Origin: G963665185 sp049723905
Lineage (GTDB): Bacteria > Desulfobacterota > Desulfovibrionia > Desulfovibrionales > Desulfovibrionaceae
DNA: 64,000 nucleotides
Assembly (NCBI RefSeq): GCF_049723905.1
Contig: NZ_JBJKFD010000001.1
Location: 1 to 64,000 of the forward strand
Direction of reading: 5' to 3'
Shown: one piece after another, positions 1-7,779 of the stretch
Layout: the number at the start of each line of letters is the position of its first letter
How positions within the stretch are numbered: position 1 is the first letter of the stretch
Translations under genes and position numbers: made by a program
The notes under the pieces: model-generated
Databases searched by the model: none
What the model was told of the DNA's origin: nothing
What the model saw: the letters and a program-made list of their open reading frames with translations, nothing else

Positions 1-719
1 ACATGGTCGTGTTCAGCTTCTGGCCCGATGTGATCATGATCAAGGAAGTGGGCGACCCCATGGACATAGGGCGCTACCTTCAGCTGGACGGAGAGGAACT
101 CAAGGCCCGTCGCGTCATGGCCCAGGGACGCCAGAACACCAACTACGGCATCAATCTGTATGCCTGTCATCCGTTCTTCATCCAGGGCGTAGCCAGCATG
201 ACCAACGGTGAAAACACGGCGTTCATTCCCATCAAGGAATGGCTGCAGGGGCAGGGCATCCCCGGATACACCGGGTACCAGTCCGACTCCGAAGTCTTCA
301 CCCACATCCTGCACTACACCACCCGGAAGCTCGGCCTTCCCCTGGAAGCGTACAAGCATGTCATTACGCCGCTGCAGGACGCAGGCATGGACAAGCACGC
401 CGACGCCGAATTCCTTCGCGAGCTCAAACGCACTTGCCGCCGTCTCATCATCGACGGCCCCAACTGTGTCATCGGCTGCCTGCCCGACCAGACCATGTTC
501 ATGGTTCAGGACCGCAAAAAATTGCGGCCCGGCATCGTCGGCGGCAGACCCGGAATGTATGCCTTTTCGTCCGAAGCCTGCGGGCTGGACGCGGCCATCC
601 CGGATCGTGACAAGTCCAAGGATTTTCAACCCATGCATCTCGATACGGCCATCGTCGGTCCCGATTGTCAGGAGGTTCGCACATGCCGGCAAGATCAGCC
701 ATTACCCCATCTTCATTAA
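1..719 (+). CDS. Glutamate synthase amidotransferase subunit (5' partial)
   Basis: This is the C-terminal part of a stand-alone class II glutamine amidotransferase, the subunit that releases ammonia from glutamine in the archaeal-type split glutamate synthase. The reading frame is open from the window edge, so the catalytic N-terminal Cys lies upstream and the first visible Met is internal. Visible family-like segments include VVFSFWPDVIMIKEVGDP and GRPGMYAFSSEACGLDAA. The last 37 bases overlap the start of the next gene, which suggests translational coupling. Assignment rests on the family resemblance and on the FMN and GXGXG subunits directly downstream. Confidence 0.85.
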   Translation, partial: MVVFSFWPDVIMIKEVGDPMDIGRYLQLDGEELKARRVMAQGRQNTNYGINLYACHPFFIQGVASMTNGENTAFIPIKEWLQGQGIPGYTGYQSDSEVFTHILHYTTRKLGLPLEAYKHVITPLQDAGMDKHADAEFLRELKRTCRRLIIDGPNCVIGCLPDQTMFMVQDRKKLRPGIVGGRPGMYAFSSEACGLDAAIPDRDKSKDFQPMHLDTAIVGPDCQEVRTCRQDQPLPHLH

Positions 720-2317
720 GCGTCAGCGAGCTGCCTTGGCAAATCGACTGGAACATCGACAAGTGTACCCTCTGCGGGAGCTGCACTTCGGTCTGTCCGG
801 TCAAGGCCATTGAATTCGCCGCTTTTCGCAAACGCATAGTAGAGGCCCCGCCCAAACTTATCGGCAAGGCCAAGTCCACGCCGTCCGTCTTCTTCGGAAT
901 ACGGCAGAAGACCTCTCCGGCCAATGCCTGCATCGGTTGCGGCATGTGCAACATGGTTTGTCCCAACAATGCCATTGCACCGCACAAGACCGACTGTGCC
1001 GACTCCCTTCGTTTTCATCGCGATAGGGGCGGACAGCCCAGAACGCGCGGCGGACGTCGGAACAGCGGCGACAGCATCCTCGACCAGATCAAGTTTCTGC
1101 GTATTTCCATGCTCACCGACCCCGCTCTGGACGCGGGCCGTCACGAATTCGAGCTGCGCACCCTCATAGGTCGCGTGCTTCCGCCCGAAAAGAGCCTGGA
1201 AGTTATCCGCAACAATGGCTGGAAACCGCCTGTACGGGAGATTTACCCGCTGCTTATCGGCGGCATGTCCTTTGGCGCGCTTTCCCCAAACATGTGGGAA
1301 GGCCTGCAGATGGGCGTGGCCTACCTGAACGAGGAACTGGGCATGCCCGTGCGCATGAGCACCGGTGAGGGTGGATGTCCTCCGCGCCTGCTGCGTTCCC
1401 GCTTTCTCAAGTACGTCATTTTGCAGATCGCCAGCGGTTACTTCGGCTGGGATGAAATCATCCATGCCATCCCGGATATGAAGGAAGACCCCTGCGCCAT
1501 TGAAATCAAATACGGCCAGGGTGCCAAGCCCGGTGACGGCGGCCTGCTGCAGTGGCACAAGGTGAACCAGCTTATCGCCGCCATCCGCGGTGTCCCGCCG
1601 GGAGTAAGCCTGCCCAGCCCGCCGACCCATCAGACCCAGTACTCCATTGAAGAGTCCGTGGCCAAGATGATCCAGTCCATGTCCATGGCCTGGGGCTTCC
1701 GGGTACCGGTTTATCCCAAGATTTCGGCCACCTCCACATCGCTGGCCGTGCTCAACAACCTGACGCGTAACGAATACGCCGCAGCCCTGGCCATAGACGG
1801 CGAGGACGGCGGTACCGGTGCCGCGTACAACGTGTCCATGAACCACATGGGGCACCCCATCGCCTCCAACCTGCGCGATTGCTACCAGAACCTGGTGAAG
1901 CTGGGCATGCAGAACGAACTGCCCCTTATCGTGGGCGGCGGAACCGGCAAAAACGGCAACCTCGCCGCCAATGCCGCCGCGCTCATTATGCTTGGCGCCA
2001 GCGCCGTGCAGATCGGCAAGTACGTCATGCAGTCCGCTGCAGGCTGCCTTGGGTCGGAATCCGACCGCTGCAACGTCTGCAACCTGGGTATCTGCCCCAA
2101 GGGCATCACCTCCCAGGACCCCAGGCTGTATCGCAGGCTCGATCCCGAGCTCGTGGCCGAACGCATCGTCGATCTCTTTGTCAGCTTCGATACCGAGCTC
2201 AAGAAGATCGTCGCACCGCTGGGCCGTTCCACCTCGCTGCCCATCGGCATGTCCGACGCCCTCGGCATAGCGGATAAGGCTGCGGCCGACAGGCTGGACA
2301 TCAGCTACGTGGTGTAG
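683..2317 (+). CDS. FMN-binding glutamate synthase subunit with two ferredoxin clusters
   Basis: This 544-residue protein is the synthase core, which combines ammonia with 2-oxoglutarate on an FMN/Fe-S centre. The N-terminus carries two 4Fe-4S motifs, CTLCGSCTSVCP and CIGCGMCNMVCP. The FMN-barrel glutamate synthase domain follows, with GEGGCPPRLL, IKYGQGAKPGDGG, DGEDGGTGAAY and the Fe-S segment CNVCNLGICPKG. I chose ATG 683 because AGGAGG sits seven bases upstream; an in-frame TTG at 665 is less likely. It overlaps the amidotransferase gene by 37 bp. The three-gene set is the archaeal-type enzyme common in Desulfovibrio. Confidence 0.93.
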   Translation: MPARSAITPSSLSVSELPWQIDWNIDKCTLCGSCTSVCPVKAIEFAAFRKRIVEAPPKLIGKAKSTPSVFFGIRQKTSPANACIGCGMCNMVCPNNAIAPHKTDCADSLRFHRDRGGQPRTRGGRRNSGDSILDQIKFLRISMLTDPALDAGRHEFELRTLIGRVLPPEKSLEVIRNNGWKPPVREIYPLLIGGMSFGALSPNMWEGLQMGVAYLNEELGMPVRMSTGEGGCPPRLLRSRFLKYVILQIASGYFGWDEIIHAIPDMKEDPCAIEIKYGQGAKPGDGGLLQWHKVNQLIAAIRGVPPGVSLPSPPTHQTQYSIEESVAKMIQSMSMAWGFRVPVYPKISATSTSLAVLNNLTRNEYAAALAIDGEDGGTGAAYNVSMNHMGHPIASNLRDCYQNLVKLGMQNELPLIVGGGTGKNGNLAANAAALIMLGASAVQIGKYVMQSAAGCLGSESDRCNVCNLGICPKGITSQDPRLYRRLDPELVAERIVDLFVSFDTELKKIVAPLGRSTSLPIGMSDALGIADKAAADRLDISYVV

Positions 2318-2336
2318 GGGGAGCAGGTAGAGCGTC

Positions 2337-2474
2337 ATGCAGGCACCTGAACAGGGCCATGCAACGCTCTCTGCCGCACAAGGAAAACAGGGCAAGTCTG
2401 CAAATCGACGCCCATACTTTCCGTTTCGCGAGGCTGCGGCAGCCCGGAAACGACAAGAGGGGGCCGGGAAATAA
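2337..2474 (+). CDS. Small uncharacterised ORF (45 aa) inside the glutamate synthase operon
   Basis: This is an ATG-to-TAA frame of 45 codons lying between the FMN and GXGXG subunits. A purine-rich GGAGCAGG lies about 12 bases upstream as a weak ribosome site. The predicted peptide is basic and Ala/Lys/Arg-rich (for example REAAAARKRQEGAGK), with no domain I recognise. The 189-base spacer it occupies is long for this operon. It could be a genuine small protein or a chance frame in GC-rich DNA; I favour neither strongly. Confidence 0.3.
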   Translation: MQAPEQGHATLSAAQGKQGKSANRRPYFPFREAAAARKRQEGAGK

Positions 2475-2506
2475 AAGATTCCCCGGTCGCCGGAGGCACC
2501 AACAAT

Positions 2507-4834
2507 ATGAGCAAGCAAGTAGTCATACCAGGACGCGAGAAAGGCGACCGCGTACCCTCGAGGATAATCGAGGAACGTGTTCAGCAGGCCTTTCGTGACG
2601 GCGCTCGCGACATCACCGTGGAGGCCTGCGGGCAACACGGCATAGGCGGCCGCCTGTTCGACAAGGAAGGCGGACCAGTGCGTGTGACCATTACCGGATC
2701 TTCCGGGCAGCGCACCGGGTCCATGGGCTATCCCGGAACCACCGTGGACATCAAGGGACCGGCCTCGGACGATATAGGCTGGCTGAACGCCGGCGCCGAT
2801 ATCATCGTGCACGGCAACGCCAGCAACGGCGCTGCCAACGCCATTGCCCAGGGCCGTGTTTTCATCGGCGGCTCCATTGGCGCGCGCGGCATGACCATGA
2901 CCAAGAGCAACCCCCGTTTCGATCCGCCCCAATTGTGGGTGCTGGGCGGAACGGGCGATTATTTCGCCGAATTCATGGCGGGTGGCACCGCGGTTATCTG
3001 TGGTGTGGACCCGGTGGACCCGGAAAACGTGCTCGGCTACCGTCCCTGCGTGGGCATGGTGGGCGGCAAGATTTACTTCCGTGGTCCCATTGAAGGCTTT
3101 TCCCAGGCCGACGCCAAGCTGGTTCCCATCGACGACGCGTCGTGGGAATGGCTGACCACCAATATGAAGGAGTTCCTCTCCTACATCGAACGGCCCGAAC
3201 TTCTGGATACCCTGAGCGTTCGCGAAGAGTGGCAGTGTATCGAAACCCGCACTCCGCACGAAAAGGCCTCGCGTCCGCGCAGGTCCATGACTGCGTTCCG
3301 TGCCGAAGTTTGGGATGCAGAGCTGGGCAGGGGCGGCATCATCGGCGACCTTACCGACCTGAACCGCAGCCCCATTCCGCTTATCGTAACCGGCGAAATG
3401 CGCCGTTTCGTTCCGGTTTGGGAACATGACCTGTATCAGGCTCCGTGCCAGGCCAACTGCCCCACGGGCATTCCCGTGCAGAAACGTTGGGAACTGGTGC
3501 GCGAAGGCAATGTGGACGAAGCCGTGGACATGGCTTTGGCCTATACGCCGTTTCCGGCCACGGTTTGCGGCTATCTGTGCCCCAACCTGTGCATGCAGGC
3601 CTGCACCAAGACCATCTCCGCAGCCATGCCTGCCATAGACATCACCAAGCTGGGCAAGGAAAGCATCAAGGGCAAAATGCCCGACTTGCCGGAACTGTCC
3701 GGTGGCAAAGTCGCCGTCATCGGCGGCGGCCCGGCCGGTATTTCCGCGGCCTGGCAGCTGCGCATGATGGGCCACGAAGCCATTGTCTACGATATGGAAA
3801 AGGTGCTGGGCGGCAAGATCTCCTCGTCCATTCCCGAACACCGCATTCCCAAGGATGTGCTGGACTCGGAACTGGAACGCATCCGCAAGGTTCTGCCCCA
3901 TGTGTACATGCAGCAGAAAATGGACAAGGACGAGTTTGCGCGGATCGTGGGCGACCATGATTTCGTCATCCTGGCAACCGGAGCGCAACGCCCCCGCAAC
4001 CTGCCCATTCCCGGCAACGAACGCATCACCCCGGCCCTGACCTTTCTTAAAAAGGCCAAGCAGGGTGATGGATCGTGCGGCAAGCGCGTCGTCATCATCG
4101 GCGCGGGCAACGTGGGCTGCGATGTGGCCTCCGAAGCCGCCCGCCTGGGCGCCGAGGACATCACCCTCATCGACATCCAGGAACCGGCCAGCTTTGGCAA
4201 GGAACGCGACGAGGCCGTGCGAATCGGTGCCAAGTTCCGCTATCCCTGCTTTACCAAGGAGATCACGGAAGAGGGCGTCATGCTCACAAGCGGTGAAGTC
4301 ATTCCCGCGGATACCGTGGTCGTCTCCATCGGCGACGCACCAGACCTGGATTATCTGCCCGATTCCATTGCCGTGGAACGTGGGCACGTCAAGGTCAACG
4401 AGCTGCAGCAGACCACGAATTCCAATGTCTTCGCCATTGGCGACATTGCCCGGCCCGGTCTGATTACCCAGGCCATCGGTGCCGGACGCACGGCTGCCAA
4501 GACCATCGACGGCATCCTTCGCGGAACCCGTCCGCAAAGCGATACCTCGCGCATGATCGAGTACAAGCGCATGACGCTGGAATACTTCGATCCCAGGGGG
4601 TCCGAGCTCGACGACATCGAACATTGCGCCAATGAATGTTCGTCCTGTGGTTCCTGCCGCGACTGCGGACTGTGCGATTCCATCTGCCCGCGCGGAGCCA
4701 TCAGCCGGGTGACCAAGGACGATGGCGGATTCCAGCGTATTTCCGACCCGAACAAGTGCATCGGCTGCGGCTTTTGTGCCGACACCTGCCCGTGCGGTGT
4801 CTGGACCATGGTTGAGAATACGCCTGTCGGTTAG
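2507..4834 (+). CDS. Glutamate synthase GXGXG domain fused to GltD-like NADPH oxidoreductase
   Basis: This 775-residue fusion has three parts. Residues about 1-240 form the GXGXG beta-helix normally found at the C-terminus of GltB (GQRTGSMGYPGTTVDIKG, HGNASNGAANAIAQG). A GltD/DPYD-type flavoprotein follows, with an N-terminal Fe-S segment (QAPCQANCPTGIPVQ, CGYLCPNLCMQAC), an FAD fold GGGPAGISAAWQLRMMGHEA and a NAD(P) fold GAGNVGCDVASEAARLGAED. The C-terminus has ferredoxin motifs CSSCGSCRDCGLCDSICP and CIGCGFCADTCPCG. It should bring electrons from NAD(P)H or ferredoxin to the FMN subunit. The ATG at 2507 follows a GGAGG. A terminator follows closely. Confidence 0.93.
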   Translation: MSKQVVIPGREKGDRVPSRIIEERVQQAFRDGARDITVEACGQHGIGGRLFDKEGGPVRVTITGSSGQRTGSMGYPGTTVDIKGPASDDIGWLNAGADIIVHGNASNGAANAIAQGRVFIGGSIGARGMTMTKSNPRFDPPQLWVLGGTGDYFAEFMAGGTAVICGVDPVDPENVLGYRPCVGMVGGKIYFRGPIEGFSQADAKLVPIDDASWEWLTTNMKEFLSYIERPELLDTLSVREEWQCIETRTPHEKASRPRRSMTAFRAEVWDAELGRGGIIGDLTDLNRSPIPLIVTGEMRRFVPVWEHDLYQAPCQANCPTGIPVQKRWELVREGNVDEAVDMALAYTPFPATVCGYLCPNLCMQACTKTISAAMPAIDITKLGKESIKGKMPDLPELSGGKVAVIGGGPAGISAAWQLRMMGHEAIVYDMEKVLGGKISSSIPEHRIPKDVLDSELERIRKVLPHVYMQQKMDKDEFARIVGDHDFVILATGAQRPRNLPIPGNERITPALTFLKKAKQGDGSCGKRVVIIGAGNVGCDVASEAARLGAEDITLIDIQEPASFGKERDEAVRIGAKFRYPCFTKEITEEGVMLTSGEVIPADTVVVSIGDAPDLDYLPDSIAVERGHVKVNELQQTTNSNVFAIGDIARPGLITQAIGAGRTAAKTIDGILRGTRPQSDTSRMIEYKRMTLEYFDPRGSELDDIEHCANECSSCGSCRDCGLCDSICPRGAISRVTKDDGGFQRISDPNKCIGCGFCADTCPCGVWTMVENTPVG

Positions 4835-4856
4835 TACGGAATAAAATAAAATACAG

Positions 4857-4898
4857 GGGAGGGAGGACCGCATCTCGGTTCTTCCTCCCTTTTTTTAT
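4857..4898 (+). terminator. Rho-independent terminator of the glutamate synthase operon
   Basis: GGGAGGA-CCG pairs with CGG-TTC-TTCCTCCC around a short CATCT loop, and an uninterrupted run of eight T follows. It lies 20-60 bases after the stop codon of the fused GXGXG subunit. Confidence 0.85.
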
Positions 4899-4914
4899 TT
4901 GTACAAACATGGGG

Positions 4915-5169
4915 TTATTTGTTTTTTCGACCAAAAAGGAACAAATTTGGTCGGGTCCACTCCTTCGGTGTGGGCCTTATTCCGACTTGTATTTCTTCTT
5001 TTGCCTCCGTATACCCATCTTCTACTTCCAGTGAAAATATGAACTCGTGTTTCGTGTTCTCGTTTTTTCGGGCATCCGCATGTTCGCAATCTGGGCATGT
5101 GGCTGACCGAATAAACGAGAAAGTGGAACAGGTTGCTGACAAAGGTTCGATAGCTTTGTTGCCTCGCAT
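4915..5169 (-). other. AT-richer intergenic stretch with a doubtful 84-aa ORF
   Basis: The 345-base gap before the BaiN gene is visibly less GC-rich than its flanks. A minus-strand frame encodes 84 residues with a CPDC pair and a charged tail (for example SLEVEDGYTEAKEEIQVGI). There is no clear ribosome site, and competing frames of similar length exist on both strands. Nothing is recognised. It may be a gene remnant or an acquired fragment. A separate short hairpin (TCACCC/GGGTGA, 5200-5216) precedes the next gene. Confidence 0.2.
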
Positions 5170-5185
5170 CTTTTTGAGCAGCCTG
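5129..5185 (+). repeat. TTGCTGA inverted-repeat element, copy 1 (short form)
   Basis: This 57-bp imperfect palindrome has ends CAGGTTGCTG and CAGCCTG. The left arm shares TTGCTGA, AAAGG, CGATAGCT and TTGTTGC with copies at 6388 and 10626. The right arm shares CTTTTTGAGCA with those copies. It lacks the long variable central stem of the other two and may be a deletion form. It stands between the glutamate synthase operon and baiN in the same orientation as the other copies. Confidence 0.75.
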
Positions 5186-5243
5186 TCATGACTGTATGAT
5201 CACCCTGAAAGGGTGATGTAATTCGGGCCCCCGGAGGCGATAC

Positions 5244-6398
5244 ATGACGGATCTTCTTATTCTAGGTGCTGGTGCGGCAGGCATGATGTGTGCCCTGCAG
5301 GCGGCTCGTCGTGGCCGCAAGGTCGTACTGCTGGACCACGGCAATAAGGTGGGCCGCAAGGTGGCTGTGTCCGGAGGAGGCAAGTGCAATTTTACCAACA
5401 TGGAACTCGGCGCTGCCAACTATTATAGCCGCAACCCACATTTTTGTAAGTCGGCCTTGGCCCGGTACAGCCAATGGGATGCCATAGATTTTTTCAGTAG
5501 GTGCGGCATTGGCTGGGAAGAGCGGGACCACGGGCGCATCTTCACCACGTCCGGCGCACAGGAAGTGGTCAACTGTCTGTTCGATTCCTGCCGCTCCATG
5601 GGCGTTCGGATCGGGCTTAACAGAAGTATCCGTTCCGTGCAGCGCAACGGCCAGGGATTTCAGGTGCAGACCAACCAGCCCGAAGCCCTGCATGCCGAAA
5701 ATGTCGTGGTAGCCCTTGGAGGGCCGTCCTGGCCCCAGGTCGGCGCAACATCCACGGGCTACGACATTGCCCGTTCCTTTGGCCTGGATATGGTTGCCCC
5801 GCGTCCGGCCCTTACTCCCATACTGATGGAAGGGGCCGACTGGCCTTTTGGCGAGCTTTCCGGAGTATCGCTCCCCGTGGCCGTGCGCTGCGGGAAGATT
5901 TTGTTCGTCGATGATCTCCTCTTTACCCACAGCGGCCTGAGCGGACCGGCAATCCTGCAGGCTTCCTGCCTTTGTGAAGTGAATGCCGAACTTTCCATAG
6001 ACCTGCTCCCCGGGCAGGACATCATCTCCATTCTGGAAAATGAAAGCTCCAAGCAGCGGTTGAAAAATTGGCTGGGCGGGATGCTCCCTTCACGTCTTCC
6101 CGCTTTGCTCCTGCCGGAATATCTGGCGGAAAAACCCGTGGTCGCACTCAACGATAAAGAAAGGACACGGGTTGGCGAACATCTGCATCGTTGGTGCATC
6201 CGTCCCAAAAAACTGGCCGGAAACAGTAAGGCCGAAGTGACCATGGGAGGGGTGGACACCGACGTCCTGGATTCCAAGACCATGCAGGTAAAGGAAATCC
6301 CCGGCCTGCATTTTATCGGGGAAGTAGTGGATGTGACAGGGCAGTTGGGGGGGTACAATCTGCATTGGGCGTGGGCATCCGCCTGTGCAAGTTGCTGA
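5244..6398 (+). CDS. BaiN/HI0933-family FAD-dependent oxidoreductase
   Basis: This 384-residue flavoprotein belongs to the HI0933/YhiN/BaiN family. The N-terminal dinucleotide fold is LILGAGAAGMMCALQAARRG, followed by the family signature GRKVAVSGGGKCNFTN. An ALGGPSWPQVGATSTGYDIA segment and the C-terminal FAD motif GEVVDVTGQLGGYNLHWAW are also present. The physiological substrate of most members is unknown. A GGAGG precedes the ATG. The extreme C-terminus runs into a repeat element: it reads ASACASC-stop where the family has ASG, and one extra base would give an ASGLCKLLKKAR ending (see findings). Confidence 0.9.
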   Translation: MTDLLILGAGAAGMMCALQAARRGRKVVLLDHGNKVGRKVAVSGGGKCNFTNMELGAANYYSRNPHFCKSALARYSQWDAIDFFSRCGIGWEERDHGRIFTTSGAQEVVNCLFDSCRSMGVRIGLNRSIRSVQRNGQGFQVQTNQPEALHAENVVVALGGPSWPQVGATSTGYDIARSFGLDMVAPRPALTPILMEGADWPFGELSGVSLPVAVRCGKILFVDDLLFTHSGLSGPAILQASCLCEVNAELSIDLLPGQDIISILENESSKQRLKNWLGGMLPSRLPALLLPEYLAEKPVVALNDKERTRVGEHLHRWCIRPKKLAGNSKAEVTMGGVDTDVLDSKTMQVKEIPGLHFIGEVVDVTGQLGGYNLHWAWASACASC

Positions 6399-6513
6399 AA
6401 AAGGCACGATAGCTGCGTTGCTGCGCAAAATTCAAATCCTCGCGTATCAGGAAAATACGCGTCGGCCTTGAATTTTTCTGGCGCCTTGCTCTCCTACCTT
6501 TTTGAGCAACTTG
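6388..6513 (+). repeat. TTGCTGA inverted-repeat element, copy 2
   Basis: This 126-bp imperfect palindrome begins CAAGTTGCTGAAAAAGG and ends CCTTTTTGAGCAACTTG. The arms pair for most of their length, including an inner AAAATTCAA/TTGAATTTT and CGCGTA/TACGCG stem. Its left end contains the stop codon of the preceding flavoprotein gene. The outer arms match copies at 5129 and 10626, but the centre differs. Confidence 0.85.
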
Positions 6514-6572
6514 TGGCCGCTGTAGAAAATCAAAAGTCCTCTCGGGACAAGAGTACGCGTCGCGTTTGAAAA
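6427..6572. repeat. Two diverged tandem copies of a 45-bp hairpin module
   Basis: The central stem of the element at 6388 (6427-6476: TTCAA...TCCTCGCG...TACGCGTCGGCCTTGAA) is echoed at 6526-6572 by TCAAAAGTCCT...GTACGCGTCGCGTTTGAAAA. Both keep a TACGCGTCG core and similar ends in the same order. Together they fill the gap between the flavoprotein gene and the argF leader. No coding sequence is supported here, although short minus-strand frames exist. Confidence 0.5.
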
Positions 6573-6730
6573 CAACTCGTGTCTTGCCAGGGCATTTTCT
6601 GGGCAACGTGTTTTTGTCGAAAAGTTCGTATTTATCGGACCATAGAAAGAAAATTCCATTTTAGAATCAATTTTGTGTGAAAATCCTTGTCTGTTTTCCC
6701 GAAAAAGACGCCAAGGGCCTTTACAAACGT

Positions 6731-6738
6731 GCTATGAT
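6731..6738 (+). promoter_or_regulatory. Candidate extended -10 promoter for the arg genes
   Basis: TGCTATGAT has the TGn extension plus a 5/6 match to TATAAT. It lies about 60 bases before the argF ATG. No convincing -35 hexamer stands at the usual spacing, so this is only a candidate. No ARG-box palindrome is evident. Confidence 0.3.
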
Positions 6739-6799
6739 ACGTTTACCTCCATCTTTTCGCTTTTGCCATTTGGTAAAAAAAAGGTTGAGGGGCGTACTC

Positions 6800-7708
6800 A
6801 TGAAGAAAGACTTTTTGACGATTTTGGATTTGACCCGCGAAGAGGCCCACGGCCTTGTGCAGCGGGCCGCTGCCATGAAAAGTCAGCGGTACACGTCGGA
6901 CCTGTTTGCCGACCAGGTGCTGGTGATGATCTTTGAAAAGGCGTCCACCAGGACCAGGCTTTCCTTTGAAGTGGCCGTACGACGCCTTGGCGGCTCGGTA
7001 ATCTTCATGACCGATCGCGAGTCTCAACTGGGCCGAAGTGAACCACTCAAGGATACTGCCCGCGTCATTGCCCGCTATGCCGAAGGCATCATCGTGCGTA
7101 CGTTTGGTCAGGACAAACTCCACGAGCTGGCAAAGTATGCGGATGTTCCCGTGGTCAACGCTCTGTCCGATTCGTATCATCCGTGCCAGGTGATGAGCGA
7201 TATGCTGACCATGTACGAGCATACGCCGGAGTTTGAAGGGCTGAAAGTCGCCTGGATCGGCGACGGCAACAACATGGCCCATTCGTTCATCAATGCGGCC
7301 GTGCACTTCCCCTACAAACTGGTCCTGGCCTGTCCCGAAGGGTTTGATCCCGATCCGGCCATTCTTGCCAAGGCTAAAGAGCTGGGGGCCGACGTCACCC
7401 TGACCCGCGATCCCAAGGAAGCCTCCGCAGGCGCTCACTACATCAATACCGACGTGTGGGCATCCATGGGCCAGGAAAGCGAACAGGCCGAGCGTGAAAA
7501 AGTTTTCGCGCAATTTCAGGTCAACAAGGAACTCATGGCGTTGGCTGATCCGCAGTGCAAGTTCATGCACTGCCTGCCCGCACACAGGGGCGAGGAAGTC
7601 ACCGAGTATATTTTTGAAAGTCCGGCATCCATCGTCTTTGACCAGGCGGAGAATCGTCTGCACATGCAGATGGCCATTCTCGAATGGGTGTTTACCCACC
7701 AGGGCTGA
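6800..7708 (+). CDS. argF: Ornithine carbamoyltransferase
   Basis: This 302-residue cytosolic enzyme makes citrulline from ornithine and carbamoyl phosphate. The carbamoyl-phosphate site ASTRTRLSFE is near residue 50, DSYHPCQ is the HPCQ motif, and FMHCLPAHRG carries the catalytic HCLP Cys. The frame stays open upstream to 6677. ATG 6800 is chosen because it follows GAGGGG and gives the family's normal N-terminus and length. It is followed after 71 bases by argG and then argH, so citrulline-to-arginine conversion is encoded together. Confidence 0.96.
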   Translation: MKKDFLTILDLTREEAHGLVQRAAAMKSQRYTSDLFADQVLVMIFEKASTRTRLSFEVAVRRLGGSVIFMTDRESQLGRSEPLKDTARVIARYAEGIIVRTFGQDKLHELAKYADVPVVNALSDSYHPCQVMSDMLTMYEHTPEFEGLKVAWIGDGNNMAHSFINAAVHFPYKLVLACPEGFDPDPAILAKAKELGADVTLTRDPKEASAGAHYINTDVWASMGQESEQAEREKVFAQFQVNKELMALADPQCKFMHCLPAHRGEEVTEYIFESPASIVFDQAENRLHMQMAILEWVFTHQG

Positions 7709-7779
7709 TGCGCCCGGCTGAATAAACGATCACACCCCCGGCAAGCTTCAAGGCGCGCCGGGTTTCGGAGGTTGTAATT

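Noticed and set aside
716..4873. A 1385-residue open frame on the minus strand opposite the glutamate synthase genes
   Set aside because: It mirrors codon periodicity of GC-rich genes on the plus strand, has no recognisable domains and no ribosome site.
6396..6398. TGA of the BaiN-family gene read as selenocysteine
   Set aside because: The frame continues for more than 50 codons but the sequence after it is repeat DNA unrelated to the family, and the family has no Cys/Sec at this point.
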